Shown piece after piece: positions 50,228 to 58,256 of a stretch of 64,000 bases of DNA. Within the stretch, counting starts at the first letter, position 1. Each line of letters opens with the position of its first letter. Source of the DNA: a virus. The DNA is taken from IMG/VR virus record IMGVR_UViG_3300044535_000374, positions 1 to 64,000 of that record. One strand, given 5' to 3'. Both the position numbers and the translations under genes were made by a program. Below the pieces are notes generated by a model that was given only the letters and a program-made list of their open reading frames with translations, did not search any database and was not told the DNA's origin.

Positions 50228-51873
50228 TATTTAAAATTATTTATACCGATTAAACGAATCTGTGCAGTGTTTAACTTAATCCCAACTTGATTACCTCTGT
50301 TATCAGACGCATCCATGTTATCTGTTACCCATATATGTGTATTTAGGTCAGTTCCAGGAGCCAATGATTTAAATCTAATCGTGAAAGGAGTGATATTACC
50401 AGTAATACCCTCTTTCAATGTTTTATCTATTCCACCAAACTTAACATAGCCATTATCGTTTGTATAGAAGTTTAACCATGATGGGTTTGTATTAGACTTT
50501 ATCTCTTGCAACTGAATTTTAGTTGCATCATAAGAAAACTCAAACTGAAGCCCACATATGCTTAACCCATCTGTGTTTATACTTACAGGGATAGATATAT
50601 TGTCAGATTCAACTACAGCATTTTCTAAACTAACAGATACTGCCTTTTTTGCAATTGGAGTATTTACCAATGAGAATGATTGTATTGTCCCATCTGTGGC
50701 AACCACCTGTGAGCTATGGCTTCTATTAATATCACCTGCAATTAGGTAGTTTAAATCTAATACTTGATTGGTAGTAGTAGTACGGAAATAGATAAAATTC
50801 TGAACTGGTAAAGTATCTTTACTAAAGTCAGCTCTTTTATACGTGTATACATTAGGAACCATTGTCAGTGTGTTAGCCACATGAGCTAATATCAAGTATG
50901 GGTCGGCAGCATCAAAAGACCCATTATAGTTAGCATCAGCAGCTAGCCAAGCAGCACCTGTTTTTAGGTTAGTTTTATTAAAAGTACCATTTAGGTTAAC
51001 AGAACCAAACTCATTTAAGGCGGCTGTAGCATCTGATACCGTAATAGCATTTTTAGCTATACTAGCGATACTATCTATACCAACTGATACTTTGTATGTT
51101 CTATTTGATGCAAGCTCCGTAGAAGCTTTAAAAACACCGTTTACATCAGGGTATAATAAAGTAGATATTCCTGAAGCGGAGTCGGTAAACTTGATATTAG
51201 TCTGAACAGAAGGACTTTTATATATATTACCAGTAACCAAAGTATTAGCATTAGCGTCTAGTGTTATGAACGTGCTTTTAGGTAGAGGCATATACGTATT
51301 AATATAAGCACCATCTGATTTCCAGCCAGATACAAAGTTCATATACAAACTATCATAAGCTGTTCCAGCTGTAGTTGCATTTACTCTAATACGTATCCTG
51401 ATATATTTCCCATTACGTAGATTGCTATTTGAAGTAACTGTAGTATAGATTCTCTGGATAGCATTATTGCTAGTTGCTGAATACGTATAGTTAGCATAGT
51501 TATAGTTCTGTGAACCATTTGTTGTTGTGTTTTGAGCTGTTCTTTGATAGGTAAAGCCTGGATGGAAGTTATTCTGAATACTCATTGTAGCACCTGTAGG
51601 CATAGCACTGCTGTCTCCACTAAAACTAGTTACACCTAATATTGTAAATGTTCTATAGTTATACTGAAAGTCAAAGTATAGCGTTCTGGTAGAAGATAGT
51701 TCCTCTTTATACATAACCACCATATCAACAGTGTCCCCCTTTAATATAGACGTGTCCTTTATATTCTTGGTTATATTAGACTTTTCTAAATATATTGTAG
51801 GAATCTGCGCATTTGTCACAAATATTCCAAAAATAGTGACAAGACTAAGGATTAATTTTCTCAATGAGTTCAT
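50227..51873 (-). CDS. Exported cohesin/dockerin-like protein
   Basis: 548 residues with signal peptide (LVTIFGIFVTNAQ). Residues about 27-200 and 410-540 read as cohesin-like beta sandwiches (GLQFEFSYDATKIQLQEI). Residues 276-335 are dockerin-like, with the Ca2+ loop AADANYNGSFDAADPYLIL and a partner stretch ITVSDATAALNEFG. Such modules form tight protein pairs on cell surfaces. It overlaps the upstream secreted gene by 29 bases and precedes the sorting-domain lipoprotein. Confidence 0.65.
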   Translation of the reverse strand: MNSLRKLILSLVTIFGIFVTNAQIPTIYLEKSNITKNIKDTSILKGDTVDMVVMYKEELSSTRTLYFDFQYNYRTFTILGVTSFSGDSSAMPTGATMSIQNNFHPGFTYQRTAQNTTTNGSQNYNYANYTYSATSNNAIQRIYTTVTSNSNLRNGKYIRIRIRVNATTAGTAYDSLYMNFVSGWKSDGAYINTYMPLPKSTFITLDANANTLVTGNIYKSPSVQTNIKFTDSASGISTLLYPDVNGVFKASTELASNRTYKVSVGIDSIASIAKNAITVSDATAALNEFGSVNLNGTFNKTNLKTGAAWLAADANYNGSFDAADPYLILAHVANTLTMVPNVYTYKRADFSKDTLPVQNFIYFRTTTTNQVLDLNYLIAGDINRSHSSQVVATDGTIQSFSLVNTPIAKKAVSVSLENAVVESDNISIPVSINTDGLSICGLQFEFSYDATKIQLQEIKSNTNPSWLNFYTNDNGYVKFGGIDKTLKEGITGNITPFTIRFKSLAPGTDLNTHIWVTDNMDASDNRGNQVGIKLNTAQIRLIGINNFK

Positions 51874-52309
51874 AGCAAGCCTTTTTGATTGCAGTTGTTA
51901 AATTTTGTTGATTGAACTTGCCGTCTGTTCCGACAAGTATTGTTGATGTTGACACCTCAGATGCGCTACCTTCTACCAAGATTGGCTTGCTTTTACTTCC
52001 GTCTTTGGAAATATAACCCTTGATTCTTATCACGACATCTGTATTGTCTTTATGGAATACTGATAGATTGCTTTTAGTCTTCACTACATCCATATAAATC
52101 AACTCGGCAAAGATAATATTTTTAGATTTTGGGTTAATTGAGTATCCTTTCTCTTGGATTATCTCTTCAATGATATTAGCTACACCAAATTCTATCTTTC
52201 TATTACCTACCAAATCACCTAATTTAATGCTGTTTTGGACAGATATAGTCACATCTTGAGCCATACTAGATGTGCTCAATATTAACAATAAATATAATAA
52301 GTACTTCAT
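51845..52309 (-). CDS. Exported protein with weak CsgG-like features
   Basis: 154 residues. Signal peptide (LLYLLLILSTSSMAQ). It has the segment IEFGVANIIEEIIQEKGYSI and the end FNQQNLTTAIKKACYELIEKI, the latter like the C-terminal helix of the CsgG-like gene at 48.2 kb. It heads the exported-protein unit. A TACCTTTG box ends four bases before the ATG, so its mRNA is predicted to be leaderless. Confidence 0.6.
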   Translation of the reverse strand: MKYLLYLLLILSTSSMAQDVTISVQNSIKLGDLVGNRKIEFGVANIIEEIIQEKGYSINPKSKNIIFAELIYMDVVKTKSNLSVFHKDNTDVVIRIKGYISKDGSKSKPILVEGSASEVSTSTILVGTDGKFNQQNLTTAIKKACYELIEKINP

Positions 52310-52313
52310 GATG

Positions 52314-52321
52314 CAAAGGTA
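52314..52321 (-). promoter_or_regulatory. TACCTTTG box, leaderless, before the exported-protein unit
   Basis: Ends four bases before the ATG at 52309. The strong terminator at 52334-52353 is 12 bases upstream. Confidence 0.6.
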
Positions 52322-52333
52322 CTAAAATAAAAA

Positions 52334-52353
52334 AGCCCTGTAGAAACAGGGCT
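52334..52353 (-). terminator. Terminator, second identical copy
   Basis: AGCCCTGT (52334-52341), loop AGAA, ACAGGGCT (52346-52353), T-run on the minus strand. Same 28-base sequence as at 17401-17428. Confidence 0.88.
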
Positions 52354-52382
52354 CGGAAATAACCATATGTATGTCAGTCGTA

Positions 52383-52841
52383 CTAGCTCATAGGTACAAC
52401 AGTTGCTTCTTCAACTGCTGCAGTAGGTTCAGCTTTAGCCTCTTCCTTTTTCCCTAATAATACCTCAAGTAAGATTGGGAAATAGTCATCAGTCTCAATA
52501 CTAAACAATTCTTCTACCTTTAATTTAGGTACATTAATCGTCTTTTCAATAGACTCAAGTTCTTGGATTCTCTTAATAAGTTCTTCCTGATTTTCAGGAG
52601 CCACTACATAAGAATCACCTTCTTGTTTACCTAAATCCTTAAAGATTTCAAGACGTGCTTCTTCATAAGACTTAACTTCTTCAGCTACAGCCTTGTTTAA
52701 CTCAGTGTTTAACAAGTACTTAGCTCTGATGCTTAGCTTGTGAGATAATACACCTTTGCTTCTTTCGCCAGTCTCTCTGTTAAGTAGACGGCCATTTAAT
52801 TCTTCAAATAGTGTTACAATTTGACCTAACGTTAGTTTCAT
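52383..52841 (-). CDS. Hypothetical protein
   Basis: 152 residues, helical and acidic (SIRAKYLLNTELNKAVAEEV, EELIKRIQELESIEKTINV) with an Ala/Glu/Val-rich end (AVEEATVVPMS). No motif recognised. It has a full consensus promoter and a strong terminator, so it is a single-gene unit. Possibly an abundant virion or assembly protein. Confidence 0.6.
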   Translation of the reverse strand: MKLTLGQIVTLFEELNGRLLNRETGERSKGVLSHKLSIRAKYLLNTELNKAVAEEVKSYEEARLEIFKDLGKQEGDSYVVAPENQEELIKRIQELESIEKTINVPKLKVEELFSIETDDYFPILLEVLLGKKEEAKAEPTAAVEEATVVPMS

Positions 52842-52860
52842 AGAAATATATATTTGTTTA

Positions 52861-52892
52861 CAAAGTTATAGTACTACAAAGATTGTACCAAA
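52861..52892 (-). promoter_or_regulatory. Promoter TTTG-N20-TAACTTTG
   Basis: Minus strand TTTG (52892-52889), 20-base spacer, TAACTTTG (52868-52861). Drives the 152-residue gene whose ATG is at 52841. Confidence 0.8.
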
Positions 52893-52969
52893 TTTTTACC
52901 ACTTTTTATATTTTCACATTCAAATACTGCTACAATATGAATGTCAAAAACATATTAACATAGCGTGGA

Positions 52970-53926
52970 TTACACAGGCTCTTCACCACCGCCTCCTCCA
53001 AAGTTTCCACCTGAACAGGTGCTAGCATTAAACAATTCTCCAGATAAATAATTAAAAGGAGTTGGTGTATAAGCAGCTGAACCCACTATATTTAAGGAAC
53101 CATTTTGGGCATTAAGCCAAACGTTTGGAGGTATAGAAGTTAAAGCATATACTCCCGTAGATTCATACTGGCAATTTCTATTATACCTATCAACAGTATA
53201 GTAGTAATACCGTTCTCCAAGAATTATAACTTTTTTAGCAGGGAATCCTCGGTAACCTACTTTGTAAAGAAAGTTTCCAGCATTATCATATATAGAGTAA
53301 CGAGCAAAATATGTTCCTACAAGTATAGAACTAGTTATATAAAACGTATTACTATAAGTACCATTTTGAGCAAATACTTGCCCTCCACCATTGGTGTACA
53401 AAGCAAAACCTTCTACATGCATTGTAGGAGAAGTCGTAAACGTAAAGTAACTATTCTGATACTGAGGACTTTCAGGTAAAGGATAACCTAAGCCCGCATT
53501 TTCTGGAAAACAAACACCTACCTGACTAATACTATAAAGATTCCATTGGTTATTTCTAAATGAATCTTCTTCCATACAAAACCTACCTACGTATCCATAA
53601 CTATTTTGTAAAATAGTTTCGGTAGTTCCTGTAGCAGATGTATAAGTAAAATAACCACCATCAGCTCCAGGTATACTATTTCTAGTTACATCATATTCAT
53701 AAAATCCAGGTAAAGGGCCTATAGCACTAGTTAGTGCATCTTGATATTTTATACACCTATTATCTGTGTATATACTCATTGGAAAAGCACTTACATCAAT
53801 GTAATAATTTGACTTTAACCAACCTTTAGTAACTAACCTATTGCTATCAGCAGGAGTTGCACTTAAAGGATATAGTCCCATAAGACGAGCATCAGTCCTA
53901 GTAATTATACCATTGGTCTCTCTCAT
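52970..53926 (-). CDS. Virion-associated fibre or fibre-tip protein
   Basis: 318 residues, Tyr/Asn/Gly/Ser-rich, beta in character (YSIYDNAGNFLYKVGYRG) and ending in GGNFGGGGGEEP. It follows the 904-residue tail fibre gene with three bases between, so it is probably a fibre tip or receptor-contact protein. No S74 or enzymatic motif. Role inferred from position. Confidence 0.6.
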   Translation of the reverse strand: MRETNGIITRTDARLMGLYPLSATPADSNRLVTKGWLKSNYYIDVSAFPMSIYTDNRCIKYQDALTSAIGPLPGFYEYDVTRNSIPGADGGYFTYTSATGTTETILQNSYGYVGRFCMEEDSFRNNQWNLYSISQVGVCFPENAGLGYPLPESPQYQNSYFTFTTSPTMHVEGFALYTNGGGQVFAQNGTYSNTFYITSSILVGTYFARYSIYDNAGNFLYKVGYRGFPAKKVIILGERYYYYTVDRYNRNCQYESTGVYALTSIPPNVWLNAQNGSLNIVGSAAYTPTPFNYLSGELFNASTCSGGNFGGGGGEEPV

Positions 53927-53929
53927 TAA

Positions 53930-56644
53930 TTATTTTAATTTAGCTTCAAGTTCTGCAATACGTTTTTCTAAAGATGCAATCTTTAAAGTATGGACATCCA
54001 TATAATTTACCGTTAGTACATCTTTGCCTTCTACAGCATCTGGTATAACTGATTGTACTTGCTGTGCAGAATAACCATATCTTACTATATCACTTCCGTG
54101 TCTAGTAAATTTAATCACATCAATGCCAAGCGCACTTATTTCTGGATTAGTTTCAATTACATTTTTGTATCTAATATCTGATGCTTCAAAGAATGCGTTA
54201 GCAGTAAGATGTCCTGATGTATTTAATGACATTAATATATTAACAGCATTAGCACTATACCATCTATATGAATTTGCCTGTGTTGCCATTCCAACCTCAG
54301 CCATATCAACAATTTCAACCAATCCATTACCAGATAATGTTCCATTACCATTAAATCTATATTTATTTACACGTATACTATTACTGTTAATAAAAACAGC
54401 CTCGCTGTTTGCGGCAACAAGACATAATTCACCTGTAGCGTAATTACCTATTGAAGCAGTAAAGCCACCTGTAGGATACATTCTAAAAGATGTAGAATTC
54501 GTTGCTCCTGTTGCCTGAAGTTGTATGTAAGGCTCTACAGAAAGAACATGCAATGGCAAGTTATTTCCACCACTATTAATAGTAAGTCTACCTGTTAAAG
54601 AACCTCCAGCTAATGGTAGCTTACTAGAATCTGTAGCACTACCAGCAGTAGTAGCATAATTTACAGAAAAGTTTGCTGGATTCCATACATATATGTCTGT
54701 ACCATTATTACTACCCCATAACCATGTAGGTTGACCTGATTGTCCAGACCAATAAAACGTCATCTCTGCGTTTCTTGCACCAAGAGCAGTATAGTTTCTT
54801 ACATAAAATCCAATCTCAGCAAATGTAGTCCTAAGCGAATCAGTTGCATACTTTACATGTAAAGCAGATGGTTCCTTATATCCAACGCTTCCGCCATTTA
54901 ATCCAGAATCATAAGCATATCTTCCATATGTTGCAGTGTCTGCAGTGTCTGCATAACCTACTCTAACTGGAGAAGGATGATTTACAGTCAAATACCAATG
55001 ACTACCAGTCCAACTATGAGTCATGAAATAATCATTTGGATGCGTTACAGCCCACAGCCTCATAGCTCCATCTGCTTTACCACTAATATTTACTTGGTCT
55101 CCTGTATTTGTTCCTGAAGAAGTACCACTATGTGAACCACTAAAATTGGCTGCAGATATATTTCCACTTGTCCATATTCCAGAACCCATTGCTGCAGTAG
55201 TAACACCTGCTTGCATTAATAGAAGCTGATGATTTAACCCTGCTTTTGATTGCGGATTATTACCTGCGCCTCCGTAGTCTGGATTATATGACCAAGCTAG
55301 TCCGTAAAGATTGCCTATATTATTTGAAGCACCTCCATCAGTTAAAACATATGCAGCACCCATAGCAAATATTGCTTGAGTCTGTGATGCATCATAAACA
55401 CCTACAAGGCCTTTTCTTCCATTACTAAAAACAATATTTTGTGCTGTAGAATTTCCTCTATTTGTAACAGTAGATAATGTGTCAGTGTAAGCTGTTAAAA
55501 ATGAACCATAGTTTCCTAAGTCATTTGTAAACTGAGATAATGCAGTTGGTCTCCCAGTAATACTAGTCCAAGCTAATGATGTTACAATTGTATCTGGTGG
55601 TATTACCCATGTCCCATCCTCTCTTAAATAACGAGTAGTTGAAGAGCCTCCTGGGTTTGGTACTAAGCCTGCAACCGTTCTGGTAAAATTGCTATAAGTT
55701 GTATTTACTGAACTAATTATACCATTCGCATCTATTGACACATTTGTTCCTGCGCTAAAAGATGCCCTAGCTCTAGCTGTAGTAAAATATAAGTTACCTG
55801 ATTCGGTAACTTGAGATGTATTATAATCTCCAGTATTAGCTACTACAACACCCTGCCTTCCGTATACAGAAACAACAGATGAACTGTTATCAATTTTAAT
55901 CCAACCAGCTGCTGTTTTAACAGCTAAGTCATTAACATTCCAAGTAGTAATCCCGCCTAAATTAGTTGAACCAGCTACTGAAACCCTCCATGTAAATCCA
56001 GTAGTAGTAGTGCCTGATATATTAGGAGTATTGGTATTTGCATTCCAATCACCTTGTATGTTTACTCCACCAGTCACAGCAGAATCAACATAAGATTTTA
56101 CTGCGGCTTGCGTTGGATATAATGTACTAGAATTACCTAAAGCAGCATTATTTGATTTGTTGGATGCAATTTCATAACCTGCAGATGCATGGTTCCCCCA
56201 TCCAAATGCAGCATCCCAGTCGCTTATCTTAGTAGTAGTAATAGCTTTTACATGAGATGGGACTGTTGGGTCTGTCTCTGTAAATGATGTAAGGTATCCA
56301 GCTAACGCATGATTACCCCATCCAAACGCAGTATTCCAATTTGCTGAATTGTTTGTAATAGAAGTTCCCCAGCCAGTACCGCTTGATAAAGCGATTCCAG
56401 CTGACGGATATACCATAGAATCTATAGTCCAACTTCTATTTGCTGATAAGTCAAATGTAACTCCATTAATAGTCAATGTTCTAGATTGTAGAATCTGACC
56501 ACTATTCTGAGCGTCTACGTATTCTTTTGTAGCTACTTCCTTGTTGACAAAAATAGACAAACTAGCAGGTAACGAAATGTTACCGATGTTATCGTATGAA
56601 ACTAAATTCCTGAGAAACCCAGTATCTATTGCTTTTAAACTCAT
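53930..56644 (-). CDS. Tail fibre with S74 intramolecular chaperone domain
   Basis: 904 residues. N-terminal motif RTLTINGVTFDLSANRSWTI, then repeats such as AFGWGNHASAGY, and a long beta-helical middle. The C-terminal S74 peptidase/chaperone domain starts at Ser822 (SDIRYK, with the Ser and Lys of the catalytic dyad) and ends in a coiled coil (LEKRIAELEAKLK). S74 domains trimerise fibres and then cut themselves off. Shares a near-identical 30-residue block (SWTGSHWYLTVNHPSPVRVG) with the 1026-residue fibre. Confidence 0.88.
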   Translation of the reverse strand: MSLKAIDTGFLRNLVSYDNIGNISLPASLSIFVNKEVATKEYVDAQNSGQILQSRTLTINGVTFDLSANRSWTIDSMVYPSAGIALSSGTGWGTSITNNSANWNTAFGWGNHALAGYLTSFTETDPTVPSHVKAITTTKISDWDAAFGWGNHASAGYEIASNKSNNAALGNSSTLYPTQAAVKSYVDSAVTGGVNIQGDWNANTNTPNISGTTTTGFTWRVSVAGSTNLGGITTWNVNDLAVKTAAGWIKIDNSSSVVSVYGRQGVVVANTGDYNTSQVTESGNLYFTTARARASFSAGTNVSIDANGIISSVNTTYSNFTRTVAGLVPNPGGSSTTRYLREDGTWVIPPDTIVTSLAWTSITGRPTALSQFTNDLGNYGSFLTAYTDTLSTVTNRGNSTAQNIVFSNGRKGLVGVYDASQTQAIFAMGAAYVLTDGGASNNIGNLYGLAWSYNPDYGGAGNNPQSKAGLNHQLLLMQAGVTTAAMGSGIWTSGNISAANFSGSHSGTSSGTNTGDQVNISGKADGAMRLWAVTHPNDYFMTHSWTGSHWYLTVNHPSPVRVGYADTADTATYGRYAYDSGLNGGSVGYKEPSALHVKYATDSLRTTFAEIGFYVRNYTALGARNAEMTFYWSGQSGQPTWLWGSNNGTDIYVWNPANFSVNYATTAGSATDSSKLPLAGGSLTGRLTINSGGNNLPLHVLSVEPYIQLQATGATNSTSFRMYPTGGFTASIGNYATGELCLVAANSEAVFINSNSIRVNKYRFNGNGTLSGNGLVEIVDMAEVGMATQANSYRWYSANAVNILMSLNTSGHLTANAFFEASDIRYKNVIETNPEISALGIDVIKFTRHGSDIVRYGYSAQQVQSVIPDAVEGKDVLTVNYMDVHTLKIASLEKRIAELEAKLK

Positions 56645-56659
56645 TGCTTACTATTTAAG

Positions 56660-56667
56660 CAAAGATA
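56660..56667 (-). promoter_or_regulatory. TATCTTTG box before the 904-residue fibre gene
   Basis: Fifteen bases before the ATG at 56644, directly after the remnant stop. No clear -33 element. Confidence 0.5.
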
Positions 56668-56689
56668 CTAACAATCTACTACGTTCTCA
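56665..56689. repeat. 25-bp direct repeat, copy 1
   Basis: Exact 25-base match to 57032-57056. It covers the stop and last codons of the remnant and the edge of a promoter box. Confidence 0.85.
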
Positions 56690-56715
56690 CCCTTGAATAA
56701 ATGAGATAATATCAT
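56668..56715 (-). pseudogene. Remnant of the 160-residue protein's C-terminus
   Basis: A 15-codon frame (MILSHLFKGENVVDC) reproduces the ending of the protein at 57035-57517 (GLFGAENVVDC) with the same stop. The last 25 bases are an exact copy. This looks like a leftover from duplication or deletion of a second copy of that gene. Confidence 0.55.
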
Positions 56716-56722
56716 CTTAATA

Positions 56723-56998
56723 TTATTGCCTTATTTTTAAAAATTTATCATCTACTTCAGCCCATTTGCCTGCTGGGCAAGCCCCATTTACAGGAGAAAA
56801 TACTTTTGCTTTTAAAGCACACCCACACATTCCACAATGTATAACAGGTTCATTACGCTTATTTTCACACATGTTACAAATCTGTATTCTTTCTGTTGCT
56901 AGTTCTGCCTGAGCATCGTTAGGGTTAAACATTATACCCCATGCTGAGAATATTTCCTTTACTTTAGCCATCGTCTTAAAGGCCTCATTTAAATTCAT
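56723..56998 (-). CDS. Small Cys-rich zinc-binding protein
   Basis: 91 residues with Cys41, Cys44, Cys55, Cys58, Cys60 and Cys74 (CNMC, CGMCGC, CPAGKW). It would hold one or more zinc ions in a rubredoxin-like way. Proteins ending CPxGKW are frequent short members of Bacteroidota phage genomes. Function unknown. Confidence 0.65.
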   Translation of the reverse strand: MNLNEAFKTMAKVKEIFSAWGIMFNPNDAQAELATERIQICNMCENKRNEPVIHCGMCGCALKAKVFSPVNGACPAGKWAEVDDKFLKIRQ

Positions 56999-57031
56999 AT
57001 AGGCATGCCTTTTGGTTAAAAAATATAAGAA

Positions 57032-57056
57032 ATACTAACAATCTACTACGTTCTCA
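57032..57056. repeat. 25-bp direct repeat, copy 2
   Basis: Exact match to 56665-56689. Here it encodes the real C-terminus (ENVVDC) of the 160-residue protein. Confidence 0.85.
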
Positions 57057-57517
57057 GCCCCAAATAAGCCTACTAATTTATCTTTAAGTTTAGCATAACC
57101 GAATTCAAAGATAGTCTCGTCTTCTAAAGGAGTCAAGTCAGGAACTGTAGCTGTGTATGTTTCTTCCACATCTTGCATCTCCCAAGTAGAACTTGCAGGA
57201 GTTATAACCTCTCCCTCTGAATCTAAAACAGCTTCTGTTACTACTTCTACATTTCTTTGTACTGTTCTTGTAGCTTCTACTTCTTTAGTCATAGCAACCC
57301 ATAGGTTATCACCTACTTGTTGGTTACGAGCTTGTCCTGCACCTAGCGGCATAGGGTAATTACCGTTATTAGCTAATGATTCAGCTTGAGTTTGAAATAA
57401 TTCAATTCTAAAGCTAGCATTACCGTATTTAGATACTTGGTAATCAGCGATTCTTACGTAAGCCTCAGATGTGATACCTTTATCTGTACCAATCTGTGTT
57501 GTGATTTTTAGTGCCAT
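57035..57517 (-). CDS. Virion-associated hypothetical protein
   Basis: 160 residues, beta-rich and acidic (TPLEDETIFEFGYAKLKD), ending NVVDC. It sits between fibre genes and may be structural. A TATCTTTG box at 57544-57537 precedes it by 19 bases. The last codons are duplicated 0.37 kb away as a remnant. Confidence 0.6.
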   Translation of the reverse strand: MALKITTQIGTDKGITSEAYVRIADYQVSKYGNASFRIELFQTQAESLANNGNYPMPLGAGQARNQQVGDNLWVAMTKEVEATRTVQRNVEVVTEAVLDSEGEVITPASSTWEMQDVEETYTATVPDLTPLEDETIFEFGYAKLKDKLVGLFGAENVVDC

Positions 57518-57536
57518 TTTATTTTATTTTAATTTA

Positions 57537-57544
57537 CAAAGATA
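57537..57544 (-). promoter_or_regulatory. TATCTTTG box before the 160-residue gene
   Basis: Nineteen bases before the ATG at 57517. No clear -33 element. Confidence 0.5.
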
Positions 57545-57559
57545 ACTATTAAATAGTAT

Positions 57560-57781
57560 TTATAATAAAGATTTTACATTATTTAAAAAACTAGTAAAAC
57601 TAGGCTCATCAGCTGATTCAAGATTAGCACCCTGAACTCTAGTTAAAGCGTCGTTATAAAGCTTTTCATCTCTAATTTCTGTAATACGCTTCTGCGTATT
57701 AGAAATAAACGCTTCACGATAAGTAAGCGTAACAGGGTCAAATTGGTAATAAATACTGTCGTTTTTTTTGTAGTAAATCAT
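57560..57781 (-). CDS. Hypothetical small protein
   Basis: 73 residues starting MIYYKKNDSIYYQFDPVTLT, then a charged helical part (NTQKRITEIRDEKLYNDAL). No motif. It may be a small fibre accessory. Confidence 0.55.
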   Translation of the reverse strand: MIYYKKNDSIYYQFDPVTLTYREAFISNTQKRITEIRDEKLYNDALTRVQGANLESADEPSFTSFLNNVKSLL

Positions 57782-57806
57782 ATTTTTATTTTTTTATATA
57801 TATTAA

Positions 57807-58256
57807 TTAGCAATAAGTACAGTCTACAAATGGCGGGTCTTGATAATATCCACAGTTTCCATCGTGGTATGAAAATGTTGTGATACATCCAGAGCACATA
57901 ACAAAAGCAAGTTGACCATATGGAGGACAAGAGCCACAACCACAAGCAGGTGAATCAGAGCTCGCTTGACCAAATGAACCACAATACCCATTTGCAAAAA
58001 ATTCGTATAATGTACAACCTGAGCAATAAGAATAAAGAAATGTTCCATATGGGTCGCAACTAGCAGTATGATTATAATTATACCACTCACTCATCCTAGC
58101 TGGCTTGCTAGAAGAAGGCCTACTAGCAGAGTTTGTATTAATAGCTCCATATCCTCCATCTTCGGCACTACCCAAGCTTATAGTAGAAGTAGCAGACCTT
58201 TGAAGTTCTGTATTAATTTGACCCATTGAGATAGTTCCGCTACTTTGTAATGCCAT
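57807..58256 (-). CDS. Cys-rich fibre-associated protein
   Basis: 149 residues. The N-terminus MALQSSGTISMGQINTELQR with SEWYNYNH resembles the start of short tail/fibre-associated proteins. The C-terminal 80 residues are packed with Cys in two repeats of the form CSGC-x(8-10)-GxCG followed by a Cys pair. The repeats suggest a disulphide-stabilised or metal-binding tip. It overlaps the end of the large fibre gene by 17 bases. Confidence 0.6.
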   Translation of the reverse strand: MALQSSGTISMGQINTELQRSATSTISLGSAEDGGYGAINTNSASRPSSSKPARMSEWYNYNHTASCDPYGTFLYSYCSGCTLYEFFANGYCGSFGQASSDSPACGCGSCPPYGQLAFVMCSGCITTFSYHDGNCGYYQDPPFVDCTYC

